Shown here piece by piece: positions 6,971 to 17,154 of a stretch of DNA of 33,820 nucleotides. The position numbers and the translations under genes were made by a program. The notes beneath the pieces are model-generated. The model ran no database searches, was not told the DNA's origin, and saw nothing but the letters and a program-made list of their open reading frames with translations. This DNA comes from Caldilinea sp. CFX5 (GTDB lineage Bacteria > Chloroflexota > Anaerolineae > Caldilineales > Caldilineaceae), in the NCBI GenBank assembly GCA_021405325.1, contig QWII01000107.1:1-33820 (forward strand), in the 5' to 3' direction. Position 1 is the stretch's first letter. Each line of letters opens with the position of its first letter.

Positions 6971-8776
6971 CTACTGCTGTTTGGCGGTCGAAATGTACTG
7001 ATTGCTAACACACGAATCATTCCCCCAGTGCTCACCCTTGATGCCGATAGAATCAGGCTCACGGAGACAGTCGCCCTGCACCCACGGTTGGAAAAGGGTG
7101 CCTTGCCAGCGATGGACCAGGAAGACGCCGCCAACATCATCCACCAGGATCTTTTCAGCGTCGCGGAACATTTGGTCGCGCAAGGCTGGGTCACTCACCA
7201 ATGGGGTCGCCTCGTTGATCAAGCGGTCAAATTCATCATTCTTCCAGGAGTGGCGACCGCCAAAGACCCAGATACCCAACATGTTGGTGGGGTCGAGATA
7301 GTCCATACCATAGGAGACTGCGCCGAGTTGCAGTTGGGTCGGCTTGGCATTCATGGCATCGGTATAGACCTTGCGATCCTTGTTAGAGACCTCAATTTCA
7401 ATGTTGAGACATTGGGAAATCGAGGCAGCCACCGCTTGGAAGACCGCCTGGAGGGCAGCGCCTTCGTTGCGAAGCCACATCTCTAATTTGGGGAAGCCTT
7501 CGCCATTTGGATAGCCGGCGGTTGTCAGGTGCTCTTTTGCCAGATCACAATCATACTTCTGATACTCGTTCAGTTCCCCTTTGGTCGAAGAGGAGGGGAA
7601 GCCCGGCATCAACATCGCATAGGCGGGCATCGCCTTAACCTCACCGTAAATATTCGTCACAATGGACTCACGATCAACGGAATGGGCAAACGCCTTGCGC
7701 ACATCAATGTTATCAAAAGGCGGGTTGAAGGTGTCAAAGAGCAGATAGTCGGTGCGGAAGTCGCCAAAGTGACGGAGATAGTTTTCCTTCAGCACCGGAT
7801 CTTGCAGCACCAGTTCCAAATCGGCTGGGCTAAGCGATTCGTAACCAACGGCGTCGATTTCACCCTTTTGGAAAGCAGCAAACTCCGTACCGGCATCCAT
7901 GTAAATCGCCACCAAACGTTGTCTGCGCGGCGGGCGATAGCCTTTATAAGTGGGATTCGCCACCACAGAGATGGTTTTGCCCGGCTCAAAGGTTTCCAGA
8001 GTAAAGGGACCAGAAGAAACATGGGTCGCCGGATCACTATTGTAGAGCGGGCCATGTTCTTCCATGGCTTTCTTCTGAAGCGTCCAGCCGAATTTCATCA
8101 TGCCGGGCATGGGCGGGAAGGGCTTCTGGGTGGTGATCTGGAAGGTCAGATCATCGGCGGCGGCGACACCCAGTTCTTCTTTGGGCAATTCGCCGGCGAT
8201 CACTTCTTCCCAGTTCTTGATAACGCCGTTATAGAACCAGGCAAAGTCCCAGGCATGTTCCGGGTCGGCCAGGTATTGGAAGGTGGCGACATAGTCGTGG
8301 GCGGTCAACGGCGTGCCATCAGACCAGACCTGATCAGGGCGCAGCTTGAAGCTCCAGGTTAAGCCATCTTCGGAAACTTCCCAGCTTTCAGCGGCTGCCG
8401 GCACCACATTGAAATCCTTGTCAAGTTCCGTCAGCGGATCGCTAAACAAATCAGAGAGACAATAGCGATTGTAGACAGCAACCTGGAAGTCAAAGGTCGA
8501 GGCGCTGGTATTGTTGGGGCAGGAGCCATACGAAACTTGTTGTTCGTAGGGCAGAGCGTCCTCAGGCAACACCTCACCATAGATGGTGGTCATGGCATCA
8601 GCCGGGGCAGCCGCTTCTTCCGCCGGCGCTTTCGTCGCCTCGGCTTCGGCAGCGGGAGCAGCAGGCGCCGGACCAGCCGCCGGCGCCACACAGGCTGTCA
8701 GCACGAAAGCGGTCACCAGTATCAGTGACAGCCAGCGCAGCAGCCCAGAACGTTGAGAACTACGGAATTTACTCAA
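6971..8776 (-). CDS. Peptide-type ABC transporter substrate-binding lipoprotein (SBP family 5)
   Basis: A 601-residue extracellular solute-binding lipoprotein, first gene of the uptake operon. The signal peptide runs to LTAC with lipid-accepting Cys29, followed by an Ala/Pro-rich tether. Family 5 features include NYLSDLFSDPLTELD-like and WSFKLRPDQVWSDGTPLTAHD segments, the DVRKAFAHSVDRESIVTNIY helix and the C-terminal VHRWQ region. The start is TTG, chosen because AAAGGAGGA (8781-8789) lies 4 bases upstream; the nearer ATG is followed by a stop. It probably delivers oligopeptides to the two downstream permeases. A strong ribosome site and the following hairpin fit a gene made in excess over the permeases. 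Confidence 0.93.
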   Translation of the reverse strand: MSKFRSSQRSGLLRWLSLILVTAFVLTACVAPAAGPAPAAPAAEAEATKAPAEEAAAPADAMTTIYGEVLPEDALPYEQQVSYGSCPNNTSASTFDFQVAVYNRYCLSDLFSDPLTELDKDFNVVPAAAESWEVSEDGLTWSFKLRPDQVWSDGTPLTAHDYVATFQYLADPEHAWDFAWFYNGVIKNWEEVIAGELPKEELGVAAADDLTFQITTQKPFPPMPGMMKFGWTLQKKAMEEHGPLYNSDPATHVSSGPFTLETFEPGKTISVVANPTYKGYRPPRRQRLVAIYMDAGTEFAAFQKGEIDAVGYESLSPADLELVLQDPVLKENYLRHFGDFRTDYLLFDTFNPPFDNIDVRKAFAHSVDRESIVTNIYGEVKAMPAYAMLMPGFPSSSTKGELNEYQKYDCDLAKEHLTTAGYPNGEGFPKLEMWLRNEGAALQAVFQAVAASISQCLNIEIEVSNKDRKVYTDAMNAKPTQLQLGAVSYGMDYLDPTNMLGIWVFGGRHSWKNDEFDRLINEATPLVSDPALRDQMFRDAEKILVDDVGGVFLVHRWQGTLFQPWVQGDCLREPDSIGIKGEHWGNDSCVSNQYISTAKQQ

Positions 8777-8780
8777 AGCA

Positions 8781-8789
8781 TCCTCCTTT
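8781..8789 (-). promoter_or_regulatory. Strong Shine-Dalgarno fixing a TTG start
   Basis: Read on the minus strand this is AAAGGAGGA, then TGCT and TTG. It decides the start of the binding-protein gene, because the ATG embedded just after GGAGG opens a frame that stops within two codons. Confidence 0.8.
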
Positions 8790-8817
8790 TAAATTGAAAT
8801 TGAGTGCTTACGGTTGA

Positions 8818-8833
8818 GGCATGAAATCATGCC
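8818..8833. promoter_or_regulatory. Short inverted repeat, possible operator
   Basis: GGCATGA and TCATGCC are perfect 7-base arms separated by two bases, about 42 bases before the binding-protein start and downstream of the candidate promoter. The size suits a dimeric repressor site, but no regulator gene is adjacent. Confidence 0.3.
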
Positions 8834-8919
8834 CCAACCTGGAATACCTTTGGTTGACTTGTTTGATCTTTGGAGAGGGAGTCCCCAGCGGTGATGAATT
8901 GGGGGAATTCTGGGAAAGC

Positions 8920-8948
8920 ATTGTAGCCAATTTTGCCAAAGTACGCAA
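8920..8948 (-). promoter_or_regulatory. Candidate promoter for the peptide ABC operon
   Basis: On the minus strand TTGCGT (8943-8948) and TACAAT (8920-8925) are separated by 17 bases. The -10 matches consensus at five of six bases and the -35 at three. It would give a leader of about 135 bases that includes the inverted repeat at 8818-8833. Confidence 0.3.
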
Positions 8949-9095
8949 ACTGTAATTTTGTCGTAACGATTTTGTGAGATGACAGGACAAGGACAACGCG
9001 CCCAATAGATGCATTGTCCTTGTGCCAGTTAGGATTTATGCTAACAGGGCAAGCTGTTGCACCTCGGCAATGGTGTGTTAATGGTGCGTTGCTGC

Positions 9096-9230
9096 TTATT
9101 CTTTTGGCGGGTGCCAACCTACACTATCTAGGGCAACACCAGTAACAAATTCGGATGTTTGGCAATATTCGCAGCGTTCACCTAGTGTTTCCAGCCAACG
9201 GCGCAACTGTAGCGGGATATAGTCGCTCAT
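9096..9230 (-). pseudogene. Truncated HNH endonuclease remnant
   Basis: A 44-residue frame from ATG 9230 to TAA 9096 starts MSDYIPLQLRRWLETLGERC and continues EYCQTSEFVTGVALDSV before leaving the family pattern. The start, the CxxC (RCEYCQTSE) and the segment leading to what should be the D-H-I active site match the N-terminal third of small HNH endonucleases common in Chloroflexota and cyanobacteria. The catalytic His/Asn region and second zinc cysteines are missing downstream in all frames I read, so I call it a decayed remnant. It overlaps the stop of a short upstream frame by ATGA. Confidence 0.5.
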
Positions 9231-9337
9231 GCACGGGCGCCCAGCGCTGAGTAGGGAGGAATCTGATGACCGCGCCGCGACAAAATCGCAAATGCCTGCG
9301 CCCGTCGTAAAACAGATTGTTCATAATCTGTCAGCAA
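9227..9337 (-). CDS. Small hypothetical ORF translationally coupled to the HNH remnant
   Basis: A 36-residue frame (LLTDYEQSVLRRAQAFAILS, then RRGHQIPPYSALGARA) with a TTG start at 9337 and GAAGG about 8 bases upstream. Its TGA stop overlaps the ATG of the HNH remnant by four bases (ATGA), as in a two-gene unit. The charged helical sequence could be the end of a small partner protein that once preceded the endonuclease. I do not recognise it. The non-ATG start and short length keep confidence low. The rest of the 8777-9411 gap shows no other gene. Confidence 0.3.
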   Translation of the reverse strand: MLTDYEQSVLRRAQAFAILSRRGHQIPPYSALGARA

Positions 9338-9486
9338 GATGTAACACCTTCATTTCCACTTTTTCGTTAGGATAAGTACGGCAAAAGCAGTAGCGCCAAC
9401 AACCCAGAAGTGTGGAAGATAGGAAAGACAACTTGTCCCTAACCGGCATGATATCAGATCCAGGAAAAACAACAGCATCAACAACG

Positions 9487-10242
9487 ATGCCAACCACCAA
9501 AGGAACGTCCGGTCTACTAGCCGGTCTGCACCTCTATATTTCACGCCAGGCCAGCAGCTTGCCCCGCTATTGTTTAGAGCAGTTCCTCTTTCTGCTGGTT
9601 GGCTGGATACCGACCATTATCGGCATTGGTGTGCGCGCTGTGCTGTATCGTCTCATCTTGCCGATGGATGGCATCGCCGCCATCGAGAACGGGGTGCGCC
9701 TGCGCTTTGCCGACCAGATTCGTTTAGGGCGCAACGCCTATCTTGACCAGGGCGTCTACCTCCATGCCTGCCCGCAAGGCATCACCATTGGGGAAAACAG
9801 CTTCATCATGCATGGCGCCGTCTTGCATGTTTATAACTTTCGCAATCTCCCCCACGCCTTTATCCGCATCGGGCGCGATAGCTTGATCGGTGAACTGAAT
9901 GTTCTGCGCGGCCAGGGCGGCATCACCATCGGCGACCGAGTCTATACCGCCCCCGCGGTGCAGATGCTGGCGGTTAATCACATCTTTCACGACCCCAACC
10001 GCCCCATGATCGAGCAGGGCATTACCGCCGAGGGCATTGTAATCGAAGATGATGTCTGGGTCGGCGCCGGCGCCATCATCACCGATGGCGTGCGCATCGG
10101 CAAGGGCGCCGTTGTCGCGGCCGGGGCCGTCGTCACCAAAGATGTACCGGCGCACACCGTCGTCGGCGGCATTCCAGCCCGCGTTCTCAAAGAAATTAGC
10201 GAAGGCGACCCACCGCCACGGGGCAAAGAGATATTTTTGTGA
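9487..10242 (+). CDS. WbbJ-like hexapeptide-repeat acyltransferase
   Basis: A 251-residue left-handed beta-helix acyltransferase, probably an acetyl-CoA-dependent sugar O- or N-acetyltransferase. The N-terminus has a hydrophobic stretch ([20 protein letters not shown]), then hexapeptide repeats: [40 protein letters not shown], and [20 protein letters not shown] continuing to [21 protein letters not shown]166 or so, in the [11 protein letters not shown] loop, is the expected catalytic-type histidine. The frame is open from GTG 9412, with ATGs at 9448 and 9487; none has a good ribosome site. I take 9487 because family-like sequence begins just after it. First gene of the plus-strand glycan cluster. 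Confidence 0.88.
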   Translation: MPTTKGTSGLLAGLHLYISRQASSLPRYCLEQFLFLLVGWIPTIIGIGVRAVLYRLILPMDGIAAIENGVRLRFADQIRLGRNAYLDQGVYLHACPQGITIGENSFIMHGAVLHVYNFRNLPHAFIRIGRDSLIGELNVLRGQGGITIGDRVYTAPAVQMLAVNHIFHDPNRPMIEQGITAEGIVIEDDVWVGAGAIITDGVRIGKGAVVAAGAVVTKDVPAHTVVGGIPARVLKEISEGDPPPRGKEIFL

Positions 10243-10305
10243 TTCGTGATTCGTGCGGCGTGGCCTTCGACAAGCTCAGGCCACGCCGCACGAATCACGA
10301 ATCAC
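10239..10305. repeat. Perfect 28-bp-arm hairpin with TCGACAAGCTC loop
   Basis: Arms 10239-10266 and 10278-10305 are perfect 28-base inverted repeats around an 11-base loop TCGACAAGCTC. The left arm includes the acetyltransferase TGA stop and a tandem GATTCGTG GATTCGTG. The loop is nearly identical to that of the hairpin at 20441-20503 although the arms are unrelated. No T tract follows. Confidence 0.9.
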
Positions 10306-10335
10306 GCAATAGTTTCCAAACCGGAGTAAAGCACC

Positions 10336-11601
10336 ATGACAACCTTATCCGTTGTAATCCCGGCGTACAATGAAGAAGATGGTATTGAGGCGATTATGGC
10401 GCGCGTGTTGGCCGTGCGCCCTCAATTGGCGGCGGTGGGAATTGACGATTTGGAGTTGATTGTGGTGGATGATGGTTCGAAGGATCGCACACCGGAGTTG
10501 GTGGCGGCGCAACCGGGGGCGCGCCTGATTCGCCATACCAAGAATGGCGGTTATGGTGCGGCGCTCAAGACCGGTTTTGCCGCCGCACGGGGCGAATGGA
10601 TCGGCTTTATGGATGCCGACGGCACCTACCCGCCCGAATATTATCCGCAGTTATATCAAACGGCCTGCCAACACAACGCCGAACTGGTGATTGGCTCGCG
10701 CATGGCGGGGGCGGAAAGTCAGATGCCGGCGGTACGCCGGCTGGGCAACCTCATCTTTGCTCGCTTAGTTAGCTTGATCAGCGCCCGCCGCATTACCGAT
10801 TCGGCCAGCGGTATGCGTATCTTCAAGAAGAGCTTATTGCCCCGTCTTTATCCGCTACCGGATGGGCTAAACCTCACGCCGGTGATGAGCACCCGTGCGC
10901 TGCATGAACAGATCAACATGGTCGAGACGCCCATTCCCTATAGCGAACGGGTCGGGCGTTCCAAGCTGAGTGTGGTGAAGGACGGCGTGCGCTTCGCCCA
11001 GTCGATTGTCTGGACGGCGCTCAACTATAATCCGGTGCGCCCGCTGGGGTTGATGGGCTTGAGCGCGTTGGCGATTGCCACCTTGATTGGCGCCGGTCTG
11101 GTTTGGGCGCGGACGCATGGCGTCACCCAGGTCAGCCCATTGGGCGCCTTTGCACTCTTCCTGGCGCTGGTGTTGGCCGTGGCGGGCGTCAGCCTGGTGA
11201 CCTTGGGCATGAGTTTTAATTACTTTGTCGCCCTCTTCCACAAGGCGCCGGTACAACAGGGCATTCTGGGGCGTCCGATCTTCCGCCAGGGCAAGGCGCG
11301 CCACTTTGGCTGGGCCGGCATCATTCTCTTCCTCAGCGGCATTTTGGTGGCCGGCGTCTCGCTCGTGCTTGGCTTGCAGGGGTGGGCGGTCTCGCGGCTC
11401 TGGCTCTATTACTTGACCAGCGCCTGTCTGGCCCTGGTCGGCATCCAACTGGCAATTGCCTGGGTGCAGATGCAGGTGTTGGACACCTTGCGCCTGCGCG
11501 AAGATTTGGTGGCCGACGACTTGCGCGGCAAAGAGTGGCTGCCTATGCGGGAAAAGGTGAATGAGGGTCTTAGCCGACCCGTTGTTCAACCGCAGGCATA
11601 A
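10336..11601 (+). CDS. Family 2 polyprenol-phosphate glycosyltransferase (DPM1/ArnC-like)
   Basis: A 421-residue membrane enzyme. The GT-A domain has [12 protein letters not shown], the [10 protein letters not shown] loop (44-52) and the metal-binding DADGTYPPE (93-101). GMRIFKK and the amphipathic [11 protein letters not shown] segment are typical of DPM1/ArnC/GtrB enzymes, which transfer a sugar from a nucleotide donor to polyprenyl phosphate on the cytoplasmic face. The C-terminal third (about 230-375) holds about four membrane segments. GGAG at 10322 sits 10 bases before ATG. With the SMR-type flippase two genes downstream it suggests a system making lipid-linked sugar for outside-acting GT-C enzymes. 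The sugar is not known. Confidence 0.9.
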   Translation: MTTLSVVIPAYNEEDGIEAIMARVLAVRPQLAAVGIDDLELIVVDDGSKDRTPELVAAQPGARLIRHTKNGGYGAALKTGFAAARGEWIGFMDADGTYPPEYYPQLYQTACQHNAELVIGSRMAGAESQMPAVRRLGNLIFARLVSLISARRITDSASGMRIFKKSLLPRLYPLPDGLNLTPVMSTRALHEQINMVETPIPYSERVGRSKLSVVKDGVRFAQSIVWTALNYNPVRPLGLMGLSALAIATLIGAGLVWARTHGVTQVSPLGAFALFLALVLAVAGVSLVTLGMSFNYFVALFHKAPVQQGILGRPIFRQGKARHFGWAGIILFLSGILVAGVSLVLGLQGWAVSRLWLYYLTSACLALVGIQLAIAWVQMQVLDTLRLREDLVADDLRGKEWLPMREKVNEGLSRPVVQPQA

Positions 11602-11613
11602 TCAGTAGTCCGC

Positions 11614-11661
11614 AGTCGTGGAGTCGTGGAGTCGTGGAGTCGTGGAGTCGTGGAGTCGCGT
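11614..11661. repeat. 8-bp tandem repeat (AGTCGTGG)
   Basis: Five perfect AGTCGTGG units (11614-11653) and a degraded sixth (11654-11661), starting 12 bases after the glycosyltransferase stop. Its TCGTG core also occurs in the repeats at 1866-1893 and 10241-10255. Confidence 0.85.
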
Positions 11662-11759
11662 AGCCGCGTAGTCCAGAGTCGGTCGATGACGATCATGGCT
11701 ATGTTGCGGTCTACTGATGATTGATTGGATATGTTCACGGCCCCTGCTTGCGCACCCGG

Positions 11760-11959
11760 ACCGGAGAAGCCGGTTGCCGCGGGTAGGCTCCGCCGGTTCA
11801 TATACGTAGATGCACCTTCATCATAGAGGGGTGGCAGGGGTGGCGCTGCACAAAGCAGCCCATATGACAGAGCGGCGTCACCCTTGCCAAACCGGGAGAA
11901 TTGACCGTGAGGAGTGCGCACGAGGGCGTGCGCACGGGTCTGTATGCACTCCTTACGGT
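11760..11959. other. Structured non-coding region before the radical SAM gene
   Basis: The gap 11602-12016 holds no convincing gene. It contains a small ACCGG/CCGGT hairpin (11760-11774) and a larger one: outer arms 11904-11917 and 11946-11959 pair at 13 of 14 positions, and inner arms 11914-11922 and 11927-11935 pair perfectly over 9 bases. The outer and inner stems share bases, so they are alternative folds. That could suit a leader switch, but no known riboswitch motif was recognised. Confidence 0.4.
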
Positions 11960-12016
11960 TGTTTGATAAAAGCGTAGTAACCCCGTGGAGCGAATCACCT
12001 CGTGGAGCAGGAAACA

Positions 12017-13855
<1,839 letters not shown>

Positions 13856-14001
13856 AGAGATTCCAGAAATAACTTCCGCTGACCGTATGGCAGAAGGCGG
13901 TCACACTGGCGCCGAACTACTGGTTTACCGGGATAGGTTTCGTGAAGGTCGGCAACTTGCCAGGGCGGCGCAGAGAGTAGTAGCAACAGTGGAGTAGTAG
14001 A

Positions 14002-14391
14002 GTGAAAAAGATGATGCAGTATTGGTGGCTTATAGCCCTTTCCATTACAACCGGAGTCGCCGGTCAAACAACGATCAAGATCGGCGTCAGCCAGCCCGAC
14101 GCGGCCCAACAGAGCAGCGGACTCTTGTCGCTGGTGGGCATGATCTTTCAATCACCGTGGGTGTTGTTGGGGCTGGCGCTCTACGGCATTGGGGCGGTCG
14201 CCTGGATTGCGGTGTTGGCGCGCCTGGAATTGAGCTATGCCTACCCGTTGCTGGCGCTCAACTTTGTGCTGATTACCCTCAGTTCGCGCTTGTTGTTGGG
14301 CGAAACGGTGCCCACCATGCGTTGGCTGGGCATTGCCGTGATCTGTATTGGCATCTTGATTGTCGCCCGCAGTGCACAACAGCCGCACTAA
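14002..14391 (+). CDS. SMR/EamA-type small transporter, ArnE/ArnF-like flippase
   Basis: A 129-residue protein with four predicted membrane segments. It ends with the family pattern ELSYAYPLLALNFVLITLSS and LLGETVPTMRWLGIAVICIG. Half-size members like this include multidrug exporters (EmrE) and ArnE/ArnF, which flip polyprenyl-phosphate-aminoarabinose. Its place in a glycan cluster near a polyprenol-phosphate glycosyltransferase favours the flippase role; a drug exporter is the alternative. The acidic residue of EmrE's first helix is not evident, which also argues against drug/proton exchange. GTG 14002 has GGAG (13991-13994) 7 bases upstream; ATGs at 14011 and 14014 are alternatives. The next gene starts 17 bases after its stop. 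Confidence 0.82.
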   Translation: MKKMMQYWWLIALSITTGVAGQTTIKIGVSQPDAAQQSSGLLSLVGMIFQSPWVLLGLALYGIGAVAWIAVLARLELSYAYPLLALNFVLITLSSRLLLGETVPTMRWLGIAVICIGILIVARSAQQPH

Positions 14392-14407
14392 GGCGGAGGG
14401 AAAGGTC

Positions 14408-17152
14408 ATGCAACAACAACGCCGGCGCCGCCGCCGCCACAATCGTCGCCCGTGGGTCGCCCCCATTATCATAGGCGTCATCCTATTGGTGGCATTGGCT
14501 GGTGTGCTAGTCGATCGCTGGCTCACCGTGCAACCGCGCCGACCTATCGCAGCGACAACAGGCAATGCCACCGCGACCAGTACCGCCGCGGCGCCGGCGC
14601 CAGCGCCGCCAACCGCCGCGGCGACGAGCACCAGCGCGCCCGCTGTGCTGGAGAGCGCATCCACGGTTGTTGAGCCAACTGCAACCCCAGCCGCAGCAGA
14701 AGCAACCGGCAAGATCCTGGTTCCCACCCCCCAACCGCCGACCGCCTTGCCAATGGCGGCAGTGGTAACGCCAACACCGGCGCCGGAAGCAGAGATGACA
14801 GGGACCGACAGCCGTTCCGCCGCCACGGCAACCCCTGTTGGCGAAGAAGAGAGCAGTCGCGTTAGTCAGCCGGTCGCTGCTGCGCCGTTGAATTTTGCCG
14901 CGGCCAAGGGTGATACAACCCTGCTGCCCGCGCCGGTGGTCTTTGTGGCGCGCCAGATCCCAGAAAAGGGGACGGTCTACTGGGATAAGCCAAAAGGGAT
15001 GCCCGGCGTTGGCCCCTACAGCCGTTTTGCAATGGCGGCGCCCGGCTATTTGTTGATTCTTCAGCCGGACGGCACGGTGCGCACGCTGATCGATGGCAGC
15101 AACCCGACCGCAGCCTCTTACCATCTGATCGATGTCAATGCGCCGGATGTCAGCTATGACGGCACGCAGATTCTCTTTGCCGGCCTGCCCGCCGGTGAGC
15201 ACCCGCACGGCGCCATGCGCAATCCGGGTGCGTGGCGGCTCTTTGTGATCAATGTCGATGGCAGCGGATTGCGGCAACTCACCTTTACCGATCAGACGGA
15301 AAAGGATTTCAGTCAATTCGGCGCCTTGGCCAAACTCTTCGCCGACTATGATGACACGGATCCGGCCTGGCTGCCCGATGGGCGCATTGTCTTTGCCTCG
15401 ACACGCTACCCGTCCTTTGGCCAATATGGCGGCGCCCGGACCACCAATCTCTTTGTGATCAACCCCGACGGCAGCGATCTCCATCGGATCACCGCAGAAC
15501 GCAACAGTGCTGATCGACCCTTGGTTGACCCGATCAGCGGACGGGTTGTCTATTCCCGGTGGTGGCGCAACGCGCGTGTGCCGCTAAACAACATGGAAAC
15601 GATCAATGCGTCCAGTCAGGCCGGCTATCGCCAGCATCTTGGCTTGCTGGCCGAGACGGATGCCACCAATGAGGATCCGATTCCCGGCGGCACGGCCAAT
15701 GTCAATCGCAATTCCTGGCTGTTGGGTGTGATCAACCCGGACGGCACCGGGTTGCAGCTTTTTGCCGGCGGCTCCGGCGTCTTCCTGGCCGGCGAAGATG
15801 CTAACCATGCCTACGGCGGCGCCTTTACACCGGATGGCATCTTGTACGCCAACTACTTCCCGATGCGCAATATGACCGAAGCCGGCGGCTTTGGCGGCAT
15901 CCGGCGCTATGAACGGGGCGCCAACGGTTATACACCAGTGATCGGCGTGACGGCGGATGGCCAATACCCGGCGATCAACCCCGATCCCCCCTCCTTTGGC
16001 GTGACCCAAAGCGACTATGCGGCTGAACCTGAAGTGCTGCCCGACGGGCGCCTGCTCATCTCCTGGGCGCCGGATATTAACCAGGACTACGGGCTGTATG
16101 TGATCAATGCCGACGGTAGTGGGCGCACGCTCCTCTTTGACCAGCCCAACCTCACCGAACTGCGCACGCGACTGGTGATGGCGCGTCCGTTACCGCCCAT
16201 CATCCCTGATACGGTGACGACAACCGCCAGCGCGCTACCCCCAACCGCCGCCGGGCCGATCGATCTTGACGGCACCTTTACTTTCAACGCGCTCAATGTC
16301 TATTTCAACGGGCCGGTGGACAGCGAGGTGATCAACGGCATCCCGGTTGGACAGGCCGCCACCATTCGCTTTTACACCGATTACCAGCGGGAACAGCCGG
16401 GGTCGCTCGATTGGGTGGATTGGCCGATTCTGTTGCAAGAGCTACCCATCCGGCCTGACGGCTCGGTCGTCGCCCAGTTGCCGGCGAATGTGCCGCTCTT
16501 TGAGCAGATTCGCAGCGCCCCGCCCGCATATCAGGTGCCATTGACCGGCCGTGCATCGGAGAATACACCGGGGGTGGCCCATGTGCTGGGCATGAACTTC
16601 GGGCGACCGGGGGAGATGGGCAACTGTGTCGGCTGTCACGCCGGTCATAGTGCGCTGGCCGTGCCGGAAAATCCTGCCGATGCCGCTTGGACGAACCTGG
16701 CGCCGGGGGCAACCTTATCAGCATCTTCCGTCCATCCGACGATGGGGGACTATTTGGAAGGGTTGATCGACCGGAAGGTGCAAAAGGGACGTATCACCGC
16801 TTACTGGCGTAGCGACCCGGCGCAAAACCCCAGCGGGCAATGGGTGCAACTGGTCTTCCCGGTGCCGGTGACGGTGCGCACCGTGCGGCTCTACAATCCC
16901 AGAGCAGATGAGATGGGAACCATCCAGGTGAAGGGCGCTACGGTGCGTTTGTACAGTGACGCCCAAGCCAATCAGGAAATCGTCACGGCCGACGTTGGCG
17001 CACTCACGGACACGGGAGCCGATGTCCTCTTTCCTGATATAACCAGCCGCGCCGTGCGCGTCCAAATCACGGCGGTCAGCGGCGCCTTCAATGGCGAAAC
17101 GGTAGCCAGTTTGGCCGAGGTCGAAGTGATAGCACGGGCCGAGGCGCCCTAA
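14408..17152 (+). CDS. Membrane-anchored PD40 propeller with hydrazine-synthase-alpha-like CxxCH domain and C-terminal jelly-roll
   Basis: A 914-residue protein with an Arg-rich N-terminus, one signal anchor (PWVAPIIIGVILLVALAGVL) and an Ala/Pro/Thr linker to about residue 180, so most is outside. The middle has PD40/TolB-like blades with repeated INPDG(S/T)G and LPDGRI(V/L) motifs. From about 610, TFTFNALNVYFNGPVDSEVI through FGRPGEMGNCVGCHAGHS resembles the HzsA-related domain of planctomycete proteins, with one CxxCH site (C740-V-G-C743-H744). The last 150 residues look like a discoidin/F5-8 type C fold that may bind sugar. GGAGGG 7 bases before ATG 14408 fixes the start. Heme attachment is possible but not proven. 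A surface redox or glycan-binding role is inferred. Confidence 0.78.
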   Translation: MQQQRRRRRRHNRRPWVAPIIIGVILLVALAGVLVDRWLTVQPRRPIAATTGNATATSTAAAPAPAPPTAAATSTSAPAVLESASTVVEPTATPAAAEATGKILVPTPQPPTALPMAAVVTPTPAPEAEMTGTDSRSAATATPVGEEESSRVSQPVAAAPLNFAAAKGDTTLLPAPVVFVARQIPEKGTVYWDKPKGMPGVGPYSRFAMAAPGYLLILQPDGTVRTLIDGSNPTAASYHLIDVNAPDVSYDGTQILFAGLPAGEHPHGAMRNPGAWRLFVINVDGSGLRQLTFTDQTEKDFSQFGALAKLFADYDDTDPAWLPDGRIVFASTRYPSFGQYGGARTTNLFVINPDGSDLHRITAERNSADRPLVDPISGRVVYSRWWRNARVPLNNMETINASSQAGYRQHLGLLAETDATNEDPIPGGTANVNRNSWLLGVINPDGTGLQLFAGGSGVFLAGEDANHAYGGAFTPDGILYANYFPMRNMTEAGGFGGIRRYERGANGYTPVIGVTADGQYPAINPDPPSFGVTQSDYAAEPEVLPDGRLLISWAPDINQDYGLYVINADGSGRTLLFDQPNLTELRTRLVMARPLPPIIPDTVTTTASALPPTAAGPIDLDGTFTFNALNVYFNGPVDSEVINGIPVGQAATIRFYTDYQREQPGSLDWVDWPILLQELPIRPDGSVVAQLPANVPLFEQIRSAPPAYQVPLTGRASENTPGVAHVLGMNFGRPGEMGNCVGCHAGHSALAVPENPADAAWTNLAPGATLSASSVHPTMGDYLEGLIDRKVQKGRITAYWRSDPAQNPSGQWVQLVFPVPVTVRTVRLYNPRADEMGTIQVKGATVRLYSDAQANQEIVTADVGALTDTGADVLFPDITSRAVRVQITAVSGAFNGETVASLAEVEVIARAEAP

Positions 17153-17154
17153 GA

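Noticed and set aside
9350..9544. 64-residue minus-strand frame with a hydrophobic segment near the acetyltransferase start
   Set aside because: GTG start without a ribosome site, antisense to the acetyltransferase N-terminus, and no recognisable family.
10239..10305. Rho-independent terminator
   Set aside because: Arms are much longer than usual and no T tract follows; the same holds for the hairpins at 20441, 27797 and 33732.
11614..11661. CRISPR-like repeat
   Set aside because: Units of 8 bp without spacers are a tandem repeat, not an array.
11735..11800. Cobalamin or other riboswitch before the B12-type radical SAM gene
   Set aside because: Some GC-rich short stems are present, but I could not match the conserved B12-box or another known riboswitch core.
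14360..14407. Upstream extension of the PD40/CxxCH protein
   Set aside because: Overlaps the flippase gene's end; GGAGGG before ATG 14408 clearly marks the start.
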